Made by a program: the position numbers and the translations under genes. Positions 44,658-54,292 of a stretch of 64,000 nucleotides of DNA are shown piece after piece. The stretch spans positions 5,277,272 through 5,341,271 of the forward strand of contig CP070233.1 in the NCBI GenBank assembly GCA_017355425.1, read 5' to 3'. A model generated the notes under the pieces. It made no database searches. It saw only the letters and a program-made list of their open reading frames with translations, and was not told the origin of the DNA. The first letter of the stretch is position 1. Each line of letters begins with the position of its first letter. The DNA comes from Dolichospermum sp. DET69 (GTDB lineage Bacteria > Cyanobacteriota > Cyanobacteriia > Cyanobacteriales > Nostocaceae).

Positions 44658-45251
44658 ATGCCCATTATTATTTGCCCTGGAATTCATGAACCAGCATTAA
44701 CAGAAAGCTTTATCCAAGCGTGCTTACATCAAAGTGGTGAAAGCGTTAGCAATGTAAAGCAAGTAGATATACTGATTTTTCCTGGACAGGGTTATTTAAC
44801 TTTATCAACATTTCATATTTTACATTTTTTGTGCGATTCCTTCGGAGCGCCTAGCTATCGCCTGAGTAATAAGCTAAAATCGCCTGTTATGTTCATTTGC
44901 TTTAGTGCTGGTGTAATTGGAGGTATAGGTGCGGCCACAGCCTGGCAACTTTTGGGAGGTCATGTTCAAGCTTTTATTGCCATTGATGGTTGGGGAGTCC
45001 CTCTAGTGGGTAACTTTCCTATTCACCGTTTAAGTCATGATCATTTCACCCATTGGACTTCAGCTTACCTCGGCATGGGCGAAAATAACTTTTACGCCGA
45101 GCCAGCAGTTGACCATTTAGCAATGTGGCAGTCCCCCCAATCTGTCCAAGGGCAGTGGGTAAACCCCTCTTTTGGTTTCTCTCCCCCCAAAAATTACCTC
45201 AGTGCATCTGAATTTCTCAATCTCATATTAGAACGCTATAAAGAGAAATAG
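44658..45251 (+). CDS. Conserved alpha/beta-hydrolase-like protein
   Basis: A 197-residue protein conserved in cyanobacteria. It begins IIICPGIHEPALTESFIQ and contains PVMFICFSAGVIGGIG, where F-S-A-G sits at a nucleophile-elbow-like position, followed by AFIAIDGWGVPL. A catalytic triad is not obvious, so enzymatic action is uncertain. The codons for CDSFGAPSYRL (44833-44861) match a small dispersed repeat, suggesting an in-frame repeat insertion. Confidence 0.6.
   Translation: MPIIICPGIHEPALTESFIQACLHQSGESVSNVKQVDILIFPGQGYLTLSTFHILHFLCDSFGAPSYRLSNKLKSPVMFICFSAGVIGGIGAATAWQLLGGHVQAFIAIDGWGVPLVGNFPIHRLSHDHFTHWTSAYLGMGENNFYAEPAVDHLAMWQSPQSVQGQWVNPSFGFSPPKNYLSASEFLNLILERYKEK
44833..44861. repeat. 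29-bp small dispersed repeat inside a coding region
   Basis: GCGATTCCTTCGG...AGCTATCGC has the same length and ends as the repeat in the RelE toxin gene at 60978-61006 (GCGATGCCTGCGG...AGCTATCGC). It fits the small dispersed repeats described in Nostoc. Confidence 0.55.
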
Positions 45252-45282
45252 TAATTATTTATCCCCCATTCCCAAGTATCTA

Positions 45283-46539
45283 ATGTTTCCCACTGAACCT
45301 ACTACCGTTAACAATGGTTTTGCCGCATTACTGAAAAACAGGGGTTTTATGCTTCTGTGGATTGGTCAACTGATTTCTCAATTGGCAGATAAGGTGTTCT
45401 TTGTCTTAATGATTGCCTTACTCAAACTATACTTGCCTGTTAATGACCTAGGGCAAGACGGCCGCTTTTATTTGTATATGGCATTTACAGTGCCAGCAAT
45501 GTTGTTTGGTTCTGCCGGTGGTGTGATAGTTGACCGTGTACCAAAAAAACTGATTATGGTCGGTTCAGATGTGGTGCGGGGGATATTCATGTTGTTAATT
45601 CCCTTCCTGCCACGAGAATTTGCAATTCTGTTATTCTTTACCTTTGCCATATCCACCGTTACCCAGTTTTTTGCTCCCGCAGAACAAGCTTCAATTCCGC
45701 TGTTGGTGAAAAGAGAGAGTTTAATGGCTGCCAATGCCTTATTTAGTAGCACAATGATGGCAGCATTAATTATTGGTAATGCAGTGGCTACTCCCATGTT
45801 GAATTGGTTTGAAAGCTTTAATCAAGGCTTTGGTAAAGAATTGGTAGTGGGCTGCTTGTATCTGCTTTCTGCCGTAATTATGATGCCAATTCATTTTCAA
45901 GAACGCAAACATATTGATAAAAACGCAGCCGCAATTAATCCCTGGGCTGAATTTTTGCTAGGACTGCGCTATCTCAAACAAAATCGGCTGGTGTGGAATG
46001 CCATGCTACAAATTGTCACATTATACTGTGTATTTGCCGCCTTGATAGAATTAGCCATTGGCATGGCGGCGAGGTTACATTTAGCACCAGAAGAATTTAG
46101 CTCTTTTGTAGCTGCGGCTGGGGTGGGTATGGTGATAGGGGCTGCTATTTTGGGGAATTTTGGACATCGCTTACATGATAAACCCTTGCCCTTAATTGGG
46201 TTTTTGATTATGGCTTTTTCATTAAGTTTATTCGTCTTTATTGATAACCAACCCCTAGCATTAGGAGTCTGCATTTTCTTGGGCGTGGGTGCGGCTATTA
46301 TCAACGTGCCAATGCAAACATTAATTCAGCAACAAACACCACCAGAAATGCACGGTAAGGTATTTGGATTTCAAAATCATGCCATTAACATCGCCCTTAC
46401 TGCACCTCTGCTAATTACAACAAAGCTAGTTAATGCCTTTGGTTTATCAGCAGTTTTGTTAGGAATGAGTATAGTTGTCGGGGCTGTTGGTTTCTGGACT
46501 TGGCAAAATACTCGGCGGGTATTGCAAGATGTGATCTAA
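45283..46539 (+). CDS. MFS transporter
   Basis: A 418-residue inner-membrane protein with about twelve hydrophobic segments. The N-terminus FMLLWIGQLISQLADKVFFV and the loop GGVIVDRVPKKLIMVGSDVV are typical of the MFS_3-like group of drug/metabolite exporters. The second half has a VAAAGVGMVIGAAILG segment. The substrate is unknown. It follows the alpha/beta protein after 31 bases and may be in the same operon. Confidence 0.85.
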   Translation: MFPTEPTTVNNGFAALLKNRGFMLLWIGQLISQLADKVFFVLMIALLKLYLPVNDLGQDGRFYLYMAFTVPAMLFGSAGGVIVDRVPKKLIMVGSDVVRGIFMLLIPFLPREFAILLFFTFAISTVTQFFAPAEQASIPLLVKRESLMAANALFSSTMMAALIIGNAVATPMLNWFESFNQGFGKELVVGCLYLLSAVIMMPIHFQERKHIDKNAAAINPWAEFLLGLRYLKQNRLVWNAMLQIVTLYCVFAALIELAIGMAARLHLAPEEFSSFVAAAGVGMVIGAAILGNFGHRLHDKPLPLIGFLIMAFSLSLFVFIDNQPLALGVCIFLGVGAAIINVPMQTLIQQQTPPEMHGKVFGFQNHAINIALTAPLLITTKLVNAFGLSAVLLGMSIVVGAVGFWTWQNTRRVLQDVI

Positions 46540-46662
46540 AAATTGTACAATTATAATTCCTTCTCAATGCTAATAAATATAGCTTTCTTGTGCAATTGTG
46601 AGAATTCTTACATTAAAATGAAGTTTTAAATACAGAATCTAAGCGTTAATTTTAGCTATACT

Positions 46663-48567
46663 TTGAGGTTAACCGTGCTTTCGTCTTCTCAAATCAGTCC
46701 CCCAAAATCTGAAAATCACAACCAGTCTTCTGTCTCTAACTCCCCAGTTGTCTTACCCCAACGGGCATCTGGCGGTTTTGCACTCATAGATAGTCTTCTC
46801 CGTCACGGCGTTGAGCATATTTTTGGTTATCCCGGTGGCGCAATTCTGCCAATTTATGATGACCTCTACAAAATAGAAGCGGCGGGTGCAGTCAAACATA
46901 TCTTAGTTAGACACGAACAAGGTGCGGCACACGCCGCTGACGGTTATGCTCGTGCTACTGGTAAAGTTGGAATATGCTTTGGTACTTCTGGTCCTGGAGC
47001 AACCAACTTAGTTACAGGTATTGCTACGGCTTACATGGATTCTATTCCCATGATTGTAGTCACGGGACAAGTACCTAGAGCTTCTATTGGTACAGATGCT
47101 TTCCAAGAAACAGATATTTACGGGATTACCTTACCCATTGTCAAGCATTCCTATGTAGTCCGTAATACTAAGGATATGGCACGGATTGTCGCGGAAGCTT
47201 TTCATATTGCCAGCACGGGGAGACCGGGACCTGTTTTAATTGATGTTCCTAAAGATGTGGCACTAGAAGAATTTGATTATATACCTGTAGAACCTGGTTC
47301 AATTAAATTACCTGGCTATCGTCCTACAGTCAAGGGAAATCCTCGGCAAATTAATGCCGCCATTCAATTAATTCGTGAAAGTCGCCGCCCATTGTTGTAT
47401 GTTGGGGGAGGAGCGATCGCCGCCAATGCCCACGAAGAAATCAAGGAACTGGCAGAATTATTTAATATCCCCGTCACCACTACCTTAATGGGTATCGGTG
47501 CATTTGACGAACATCATCCCCTCTCCTTGGGAATGTTGGGAATGCACGGCACAGCTTACGCAAACTTTGCCGTTACAGATTGCGATTTATTAATTTGCGT
47601 TGGGGCGAGATTTGATGACCGAGTTACAGGTAAATTAGATGAATTTGCCTCTTTAGCTAAAGTCATTCACATTGATATTGACCCCGCAGAAGTCGGTAAA
47701 AACCGCGTTCCTGAAGTTCCCATTGTCGGTGATGTTAAAAACGTCTTAAAAGACTTATTACGCCGATGTCAAGACGCAAATACTAAAGCTACACCTAACC
47801 AAAACCAAGAATGGTTAAACTTGATTAACCGTTGGCGACAAGATTACCCTTTAATTGTCCCTCATTACGCTGACAGTATTTCCCCCCAAGAGGTCATTGT
47901 TGAAGTTTCCAACCAAGCCCCCCACGCATTTTATACTACAGATGTTGGTCAACATCAAATGTGGGCTGCCCAATTCCTCAAAAATGGACCAAGACGCTGG
48001 ATTTCTAGCGCCGGTTTAGGAACAATGGGTTTTGGTGTTCCTGCGGCTATGGGTGCAAAAGTGGCTTTTCCTGACGAAGAAGTTATCTGTATCAGCGGTG
48101 ATGCCAGTTTCCAAATGTGTTTGCAAGAGTTAGGAACATTAGCACAATATGGCATTAATGTCAAGACTTTAATCTTAAATAATGGTTGGCAGGGAATGGT
48201 GCGTCAGTGGCAAGAAGCTTTCTATGGACAGCGTTATTCATCTTCTAACATGGAAGTAGGAATGCCAGATATTGAGCTTTTAGCACAGGCTTATGGTATC
48301 AAGGGGATGGTAATTACTAAACGGGAAGAGTTGGCAGATAAAATTGCCGAAATGCTGGCACACAATGGACCCGTGATTGTGAATGTCCACGTTACCAGAG
48401 ATGAAAATTGTTATCCAATGGTAGCCCCTGGTAAGAATAACTCGCAAATGGTTGGTTTACCTAAGCCGACACCAAGAAACGCAGTTGAATCAATTGCTTG
48501 TAGTAATTGTGGGACCCAAAACCAACCTAATCATAATTTCTGTGGTGAGTGTGGAACTAAGTTGTAG
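46663..48567 (+). CDS. ilvB: Acetolactate synthase, large subunit, with zinc-ribbon tail
   Basis: A thiamine diphosphate enzyme of about 630 residues that makes acetolactate/acetohydroxybutyrate in branched-chain amino acid synthesis. [13 protein letters not shown] and [15 protein letters not shown] form the N-terminal active site, [16 protein letters not shown] and [15 protein letters not shown] the ThDP motif. The last 25 residues ([19 protein letters not shown]) are a four-cysteine zinc ribbon not found in the core family. The start is uncertain: TTG at 46663 or GTG at 46675. A hairpin follows the stop. The small subunit is not in this window. Confidence 0.93.
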   Translation: MRLTVLSSSQISPPKSENHNQSSVSNSPVVLPQRASGGFALIDSLLRHGVEHIFGYPGGAILPIYDDLYKIEAAGAVKHILVRHEQGAAHAADGYARATGKVGICFGTSGPGATNLVTGIATAYMDSIPMIVVTGQVPRASIGTDAFQETDIYGITLPIVKHSYVVRNTKDMARIVAEAFHIASTGRPGPVLIDVPKDVALEEFDYIPVEPGSIKLPGYRPTVKGNPRQINAAIQLIRESRRPLLYVGGGAIAANAHEEIKELAELFNIPVTTTLMGIGAFDEHHPLSLGMLGMHGTAYANFAVTDCDLLICVGARFDDRVTGKLDEFASLAKVIHIDIDPAEVGKNRVPEVPIVGDVKNVLKDLLRRCQDANTKATPNQNQEWLNLINRWRQDYPLIVPHYADSISPQEVIVEVSNQAPHAFYTTDVGQHQMWAAQFLKNGPRRWISSAGLGTMGFGVPAAMGAKVAFPDEEVICISGDASFQMCLQELGTLAQYGINVKTLILNNGWQGMVRQWQEAFYGQRYSSSNMEVGMPDIELLAQAYGIKGMVITKREELADKIAEMLAHNGPVIVNVHVTRDENCYPMVAPGKNNSQMVGLPKPTPRNAVESIACSNCGTQNQPNHNFCGECGTKL

Positions 48568-48575
48568 TTAGATTT

Positions 48576-48608
48576 TGTAGGGGTAAAGCGTAATGTGCTT
48601 TACCCTTG
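48576..48608 (+). terminator. Likely terminator after ilvB
   Basis: GGGTAAAGC and GCTTTACCC form a nine-pair stem around a GTAATGT loop, followed by TTGTGTGG. It lies directly after the ilvB stop. The T-run is short, so termination may be partial. Confidence 0.55.
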
Positions 48609-48629
48609 TGTGGAATTGTGATGTGATTT

Positions 48630-49052
48630 TCAATCAATAGATGCCAATTCAACGGATTGTAAAGGTTTTGTCTTATCTGCAATTTTCTTATTGATTTCTG
48701 ACCCTATTGAATTATTACTACTAGGATTTATCCCCGCAGATGAGTTATTTTGTTCTTCATCAGTGGTAACTTCATGGATGATCATGCGATTGCACGGAAT
48801 CGTATCTGATATAATAGCGCTTGCCATCATCCCAGTGTGGATTTCCATTTGCGCTGCTGGAGGAACTTCAAACACTAGCCTTTGTCCAGGAAATACAACC
48901 CTTTCAAAGTACCAGTTAGGAATATTGGAGATACGAGCCACCTGGATCTTACTCGTAGCGTTGACGTAGCAGCAGAGAATCTTCCCCGAATGCTCCGGTG
49001 GTAGAGGATCTAATATCTGAGCCATAACTGCTGAGGAGCTTATTTGCGCCAC
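48630..49052 (-). CDS. DUF1830 domain-containing protein
   Basis: A 140-residue cyanobacterial protein. The conserved DUF1830 part is ILCCYVNATSKIQVARISNI followed by NWYFERVVFPGQRLVFEVPP. The C-terminal 40 residues are Ser/Asn rich and look disordered. Function is unknown. An inner Met (MAQILDPLPPE, residue 10) is an alternative start. It converges with ilvB. Confidence 0.8.
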   Translation of the reverse strand: MAQISSSAVMAQILDPLPPEHSGKILCCYVNATSKIQVARISNIPNWYFERVVFPGQRLVFEVPPAAQMEIHTGMMASAIISDTIPCNRMIIHEVTTDEEQNNSSAGINPSSNNSIGSEINKKIADKTKPLQSVELASID

Positions 49053-49284
49053 AATTTTACATTACATCAGTAAAGCTAACACCCGATGATCCCAAGTTAC
49101 TGTAACTGCGACTACCAACTGCAATTTTCTGCATTATTTCTATCTAAAGTTATGTTTTTTTTATAAACATTTCCTGAAAAATCGGAGATCTAGGAATTAT
49201 TTGTAAATAGTTCTTCCTCGTCTATTTTATCATAACAGATTCTCAACCTGTTGTCAACCCCTGAATACTCTTTTTTGGGCTTTT

Positions 49285-49940
49285 GTCTGAATCAGGATTT
49301 ACAGGATGGTTTTTTGGTTAACATCAGGATTTGAGGAGTTTATGAACTGACATTGTCTGAATCAGGATTTTCAGGATTTAAGGATTTACAGGATGGTTTT
49401 TGGTTAACATCAGGATTTGAGGAGTTTATGAACTGACATTGTCTGAATCAGGATTTTCAGGATTTAAGGATTTACAGGATGGTTTTTGGTTAACATCAGG
49501 ATTTGAGGAGTTTATGAACTGACATTGTCTGAATCAGGATTTTCAGGATTTAAGGATTTACAGGATGGTTTTTGGTTAACATCAGGATTTGAGGAGTTTA
49601 TGAACTGACATTGTCTGAATCAGGATATCCAGGATTTAAGGATTTACAGGATGGTTTGTTGGTTAACATCAGGATTTGAGGAGTTTATGAACTGACATTG
49701 TCTGAATCAGGATATCCAGGATTTAAGGATTTACAGGATGGTTTGTTGGTTAACATCAGGATTTGAGGAGTTTATGAACTGACATTGTCTGAATCAGGAT
49801 TTTCAGGATGGTTTTTTGTTGACATCAGGATTTGAGGAGTTTATGAACTGACATTGTCTGAATCAGGATTTACAGGATTTAAGGATTTACAGGATGGTTT
49901 TTTGTTGACATCAGGATTTGAGGAGTTTCTGAACTGACAA
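49285..49940. repeat. Tandem array 1: eight copies of an 86-bp unit
   Basis: The start GTCTGAATCAGGAT recurs at 49285, 49355, 49441, 49527, 49613, 49700, 49787 and 49856, so spacing is 70, 86, 86, 86, 87, 87 and 69. Each unit contains stepwise CAGGATT motifs, then GGTTAACATCAGG and GAGGAGTTTATGAACTGACA. Shorter units lack one CAGGATTTAAGGA block. No open reading frame is supported. Bases 49053-49284 upstream hold nothing recognisable. Confidence 0.9.
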
Positions 49941-49984
49941 TAAATGTAAAATATGTTTCAAGCATATTTTTCTTAGGAGTTTAG

Positions 49985-50684
49985 CTATAGAATGTGTCAG
50001 AAAACAGAAATATATCAAACAAACAGATTTTCAATATCTAAAACCCCCTAAGAAAACCATCCTGAAAATCCTCAAATCCTGAAAATCCTGATTCAGACAG
50101 TTGATAGAATGTGTCAGAGAACAGAAATATATCAAACAAACAGATTTTCAATATTTAAAACCCCCTAAAAAACCATCCTGAAAATCCTCAAATCCTGAAA
50201 ATCCTGATTCAGACAGTTGATAGAATGTGTCAGAGAACAGAAATATATCAAAAAAAGAGATTTTCAATATCTAAAACCCCCTAAGAAAACCATCCTGAAA
50301 ATCCTCAAATCCTGAAAATCCTGATTCAGACAGTTGATAGAATGTGTCAGAGAACAGAAATATATCAAACAAACAGATTTTCAATATTTAAAACCCCCTA
50401 AAAAACCATCCTGAAAATCCTCAAATCCTGAAAATCCTGATTCAGACAGTTGATAGAATGTGTCAGAGAACAGAAATATATCAAAAAAAGAGATTTTCAA
50501 TATCTAAAACCCCCTAAGAAAACCATCCTGAAAATCCTCAAATCCTGAAAATCCTGATTCAGACAGTTGATAGAATGTGTCAGAGAACAGAAATATATCA
50601 AAAAAAGAGATTTTCAATATCTAAAACCCCCTAAGAAAACCATCCTGAAAATCCTCAAATCCTGAAAATCCTGATTCAGACACG
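49985..50684. repeat. Tandem array 2: six copies of a 117-bp unit, partly complementary to array 1
   Basis: GAATGTGTCAG recurs at 49990, 50107, 50223, 50340, 50456 and 50573, a period of 116-117 bases. The units alternate between two variants (ATCAAACAAACAG and ATCAAAAAAAGAG). Each ends AATCCTGATTCAGACAG, the reverse complement of the start of array 1 units, and AACCATCCTGAAAATCC also matches array 1 in reverse. The two arrays thus face each other. Confidence 0.9.
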
Positions 50685-50724
50685 GAACGGCTCTACTTTT
50701 TCACCAGATGTCTAATCAGCCAAA

Positions 50725-50895
50725 TAAAATTGACATACTCCCCATCCTAGAAGGGTGAGGATTCTGGATTCAAACAACAGTTGCGGGCATAACCCGTCTT
50801 ACACTATCTCGCCCAACAGACAATGCCCTGCCTGTTCTCACCATTATATCAAAAAGCCGTCCTAGAAGGACGGGGCTTTAAACCCAAATTTTTGG
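50725..50895 (+). repeat. IS200/IS605-type end remnants
   Basis: TTGACATACTCCCCATCC...GAGGATTC at 50732-50775 resembles the hairpin at 28469. At 50852-50880 GCCGTCCTAGAAGGACGGGGC forms a tight hairpin of the same element class. No transposase remains. The tract lies directly upstream of the radical SAM gene. Confidence 0.55.
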
Positions 50896-50968
50896 TAAAT
50901 ATTGGTAGATTAATATTAAGCCCACAAAATCCCTGACAATTGGTAAGATGGCAGTTGAAATAACCATG

Positions 50969-52540
50969 ATGGAAAACCGAATTCTTTACGTTCGCCTTCC
51001 CTGTAACCCTATCTTTCCTATTGGGGTTGTTTATCTTAGTGATCACGTCCACAAGCAATTCCCCAGCATTGAACAGCGGATTTTTGACTTAGGCACAGTC
51101 CCACCGCTAGATTATGCCACTGCCCTAGATACCTGTATTGATGAATTCAAACCCACACTAATAGTATTTTCTTGGCGAGATATTCAAATATATGCACCAG
51201 TAGGCGGTCGTGGCGGAAATCCCCTGCAAAACGCTTTTGAATTTTATTATGCCAAAAACCCATTCATCAAATTACGTGGGGCATTGGGCGGGTTAAGAAT
51301 CTTTATTGCTTATTATGTAGAATTGTGGCGTAACCTAGGTTTAGTTAAACGCGGATTAAAACGCGCCCAAAAATATCACTCTCAAGCCCGTGTAGTTTTG
51401 GGTGGTGGTGCAGTTAGTGTGTTTTATGAACAGTTGGGTAAAAGTTCACCGCCAGGAACTATTATTTCTGTAGGTGAAGGAGAAATCCTGCTAACCAAAT
51501 TACTAAGTGGTGAAGATTTTCGGGACGAGCGTTGCTATGTGGTGGGAGAAAATCAACCACGAGAACGTCTTATCCATGAACAACCCACACCATTAGAAAA
51601 AACCGCTTGTAACTATGACTACATAGAAACCATCTGGCCGGAATTTAATTATTACCTGCAAGATCAAGATTTTTATGTCGGTGTGCAAACCAAACGTGGT
51701 TGTCCCCATAATTGCTGTTATTGCGTCTATACTGTAGTTGAGGGTAAACAAGTTCGCATTAATCCGGCTGATGAAGTCGTGGCTGAAATCCGGCAATTAT
51801 ATAATCGTGGTGTTCGTAACTTTTGGTTTACTGATGCTCAATTTATCCCTGCCCGTAAATTCATTGATGATGCTGTAGAACTGTTACAAAAGATTGTCAA
51901 TTCTGGCATGACCGATATAAACTGGGCAGCATACATCAGAGCAGATAACTTGACACCAGAGTTGTGTGAGTTGATGGCAAAAACGGGAATGAATTATTTT
52001 GAAATCGGCATCACTAGCGGTTCTCAAGAACTTGTTCGCAAAATGCGAATGGGTTATAACCTGCGAACTGTTTTGCAAAATTGCCGTGATTTAAAGGCGG
52101 CTGGTTTCAATGATTTAGTTTCTGTCAATTACTCTTTTAATGTGATTGATGAACGTCACGAAACTATTCGCCAAACTATCGCTTATCACCGCGAACTAGA
52201 ACGGATTTTTGGAGCTGATAAAGTTGAACCTGCTATTTTCTTTATTGGACTCCAACCCCATACCCACTTAGAAGAATATGCTTTTAAAGAGGGTATTCTC
52301 AAACCAGGTTATGATCCCATGAGTTTAATGCCTTGGACAGCGAAAAAACTCCTGTGGAATCCTGAACCTTTAGGTTCTTTCTTTGGTGAAGTTTGCTTAC
52401 AAGCTTGGCGACAAAATCCTAATGACTTTGGACGAGAAGTGATGAATATTTTAGAAGCTAAATTGGGTTGTGCTGATTTAGAAACAGCTCTTTCCGCACC
52501 AATAGATAAACCAGAGAAACAGTTAGCAGGCGTATCTTAG
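50969..52540 (+). CDS. B12-binding-like radical SAM protein (PSII high-light acclimation type)
   Basis: A 523-residue protein from MENRILYVRLPC; an in-frame ATG at 50948 is less likely. The N-terminal half is a B12-binding-like domain with VVLGGGAVSVFYEQL. The radical SAM cluster site is RGCPHNCCYCVY, CxxxCxxC. SAM-binding stretches include FWFTDAQFIPARKF and YFEIGITSGSQELV. It corresponds in my memory to the cyanobacterial family labelled photosystem II high-light acclimation radical SAM protein. The substrate is unknown. Monocistronic as far as seen. Confidence 0.8.
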   Translation: MENRILYVRLPCNPIFPIGVVYLSDHVHKQFPSIEQRIFDLGTVPPLDYATALDTCIDEFKPTLIVFSWRDIQIYAPVGGRGGNPLQNAFEFYYAKNPFIKLRGALGGLRIFIAYYVELWRNLGLVKRGLKRAQKYHSQARVVLGGGAVSVFYEQLGKSSPPGTIISVGEGEILLTKLLSGEDFRDERCYVVGENQPRERLIHEQPTPLEKTACNYDYIETIWPEFNYYLQDQDFYVGVQTKRGCPHNCCYCVYTVVEGKQVRINPADEVVAEIRQLYNRGVRNFWFTDAQFIPARKFIDDAVELLQKIVNSGMTDINWAAYIRADNLTPELCELMAKTGMNYFEIGITSGSQELVRKMRMGYNLRTVLQNCRDLKAAGFNDLVSVNYSFNVIDERHETIRQTIAYHRELERIFGADKVEPAIFFIGLQPHTHLEEYAFKEGILKPGYDPMSLMPWTAKKLLWNPEPLGSFFGEVCLQAWRQNPNDFGREVMNILEAKLGCADLETALSAPIDKPEKQLAGVS

Positions 52541-52566
52541 AAAACATATACATTTTCATTGTCAGG

Positions 52567-52861
52567 GTTTAGCATTGTTTATTGGTGTCAACTTAACGTA
52601 AAATCCATAGCCCGCCTGGGAATGATAGCGTAGCTTGGCGTAAGCCATATTCCCAGCCTAATAGCTCAAGTCATGTAAAGATAACTAAGATATCCCAAAA
52701 AATCTTTAGTAAACTTTAGTTTACTTTGGTTATTAGCTCTGAACTATGGCTTACGCCACGCTACGCTATCAGTTCTGGGCTGGTGTGGAATCTAACGGAT
52801 AGGTAGGGGCGTATTGCAATACGCCCCTACTAAGTTGACACCAATGAGCATTGCTAAACCC
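52567..52861. repeat. Large inverted repeat with inner small dispersed repeats
   Basis: The outer arms GGGTTTAGCATTG...GGTGTCAACTTA (52567-52597) and TAAGTTGACACC...GCTAAACCC (52831-52861) are inverted copies. Inside, GATAGCGTAGC...GGCGTAAGCCATA (52624-52650) is mirrored by TATGGCTTACGCC...GCTACGCTATC (about 52745-52770), and GGGGCGTATTGCAATACGCCCC is a palindrome. It may be a MITE or a cluster of small repeats. The right arm overlaps the upstream candidate starts of the next gene. Confidence 0.7.
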
Positions 52862-54292
52862 CTATTCCTGAAATCCCCAATCCTTAATTCCATGTTACAA
52901 GGTTCAATTCTCCAACAATTAGAAGCCTCTCACCGCCATAGTGCTAGACCAATTCATTTTGGCGTGTACTATAAAAATACCTTAGTTTCCCTCTGTCATG
53001 CCTTGGAAGACCATGTTTTAACTAAGGATAATGGACCATTGGTAATTACGGCTTTTCAACAGGGTACATGGTATCTGGAAGAGGCGCAAAGATATGCAGA
53101 TATGGCGCAACACAGCCGCGAAATTGTGATTATGGCGACGGCTGATTCTGGCTTTGCTGAACATCCTACGGGAAAATTACCTAATATTAATTTAGTGGGA
53201 TTGGCTACAGATGATCCGGTGGCGCAGGAGTGGCACTTGATTATTTTGGCTCCTGACTACACAGCAATGGTAATTTGTCAAGAATTATCTGAAGCTGATT
53301 ATGGGGTTGGGGGTTTGCCAACTTGCGATTTAGAGCGTAAATTCTACGGTTTATGGACATTTGAACCGGAATTAGTCGAAGAAACCGCAGAGTTAGCGAT
53401 CGCTCATATCAAAGACTATCATCCTGAACTAGCACTTAAACTTAGTCAATATAAACAGGCAATTCACCCAGCTATATGTCCAGCGGCAGAAGTGGCTACC
53501 GTCGTCACTCGTGTTGTTGACTACCTGAAAATAGGACAAGGTAACTTACCTATTCTCACAGCATCCCACCAACAATTTCTAGATCGTAACTTGGTATCTA
53601 ACGAAATTCAAGCATTTTTGCGGATGGCGCAATTGATTGATCTAGCAGATACCAGTAATCCTATGGCCGCATCAGAAGTGGCATCTGTCGCGGAAACAAT
53701 GGGGCAATTATTGGATTTACCTGCATGGCAAATTAAAAGACTACGCCTTGCGGCTTTGTTACATCGCCTAGACCCACTGCAAAACGCTGAAAGTCTGATT
53801 ACTCCCAGTCACATCAGAAACACTTATCAAGAAGAAGCTCCCAGTTGTCCCTTAGCTTGTCCCCTAGTCCCAGGAGCGCAAGCATTACGAATAATGCCCC
53901 GATTACGGGCTATAGCTCAAATTATTACCCACCAAAGCGAATGGTGGAATGGGACAGGTGAACCCGCCGGTTTAGCTGCTGATGATATTCCCTTGGAATC
54001 ACGAATTTTGTCTTTGATATCAGAATTTCAGATCCAAGTGAATCAGTATAAATACTCAAATAAAGGCGGAACAGAGATATTTTCTCAGGCTTTAGATCAG
54101 TGCCGAAAACAACAATCTACCCGCTTTGATCCTAAACTTGTAGATACATTAACTTTATTAGTTATGGGTTTACAGCAGGGACTTGATTTACCCATAATGA
54201 CACCTAAAGTCAGCAGTGGACTATGGTTACTTGATTCTCGTTGGGATAGTCACAGCAAAGATAGTGAACAAATTTCAATTTACAGCAAATGA
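52844..54292 (+). CDS. DICT sensory domain protein with HD-like C-terminal region
   Basis: About 482 residues from MSIAKPLFLK; ATG at 52892 (MLQGSILQQLEASHRHS) is a good alternative, because the first codons lie in the inverted repeat. The N-terminal DICT domain (RPIHFGVYYKNTLVSLCHAL to EETAELAIAHI, about residues 30-215) is a sensor module attached to signalling proteins in cyanobacteria. The second part (WQIKRLRLAALLHRLDPL, IITHQSEWWNGTGEPAGL) resembles an HD-GYP-type helical domain, though the full HD pair is not seen. Its stop overlaps the next start, so the pentapeptide gene is co-translated. Confidence 0.75.
   Translation: MSIAKPLFLKSPILNSMLQGSILQQLEASHRHSARPIHFGVYYKNTLVSLCHALEDHVLTKDNGPLVITAFQQGTWYLEEAQRYADMAQHSREIVIMATADSGFAEHPTGKLPNINLVGLATDDPVAQEWHLIILAPDYTAMVICQELSEADYGVGGLPTCDLERKFYGLWTFEPELVEETAELAIAHIKDYHPELALKLSQYKQAIHPAICPAAEVATVVTRVVDYLKIGQGNLPILTASHQQFLDRNLVSNEIQAFLRMAQLIDLADTSNPMAASEVASVAETMGQLLDLPAWQIKRLRLAALLHRLDPLQNAESLITPSHIRNTYQEEAPSCPLACPLVPGAQALRIMPRLRAIAQIITHQSEWWNGTGEPAGLAADDIPLESRILSLISEFQIQVNQYKYSNKGGTEIFSQALDQCRKQQSTRFDPKLVDTLTLLVMGLQQGLDLPIMTPKVSSGLWLLDSRWDSHSKDSEQISIYSK

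Noticed and set aside
45468..46304. Two minus-strand open frames inside the MFS gene
   Set aside because: They are antisense shadows with a skewed composition and no recognisable domain.
49285..50684. CRISPR array
   Set aside because: Units are 86 and 117 bases and are repeated throughout their length; there are no unique spacers between short constant repeats and no cas genes.
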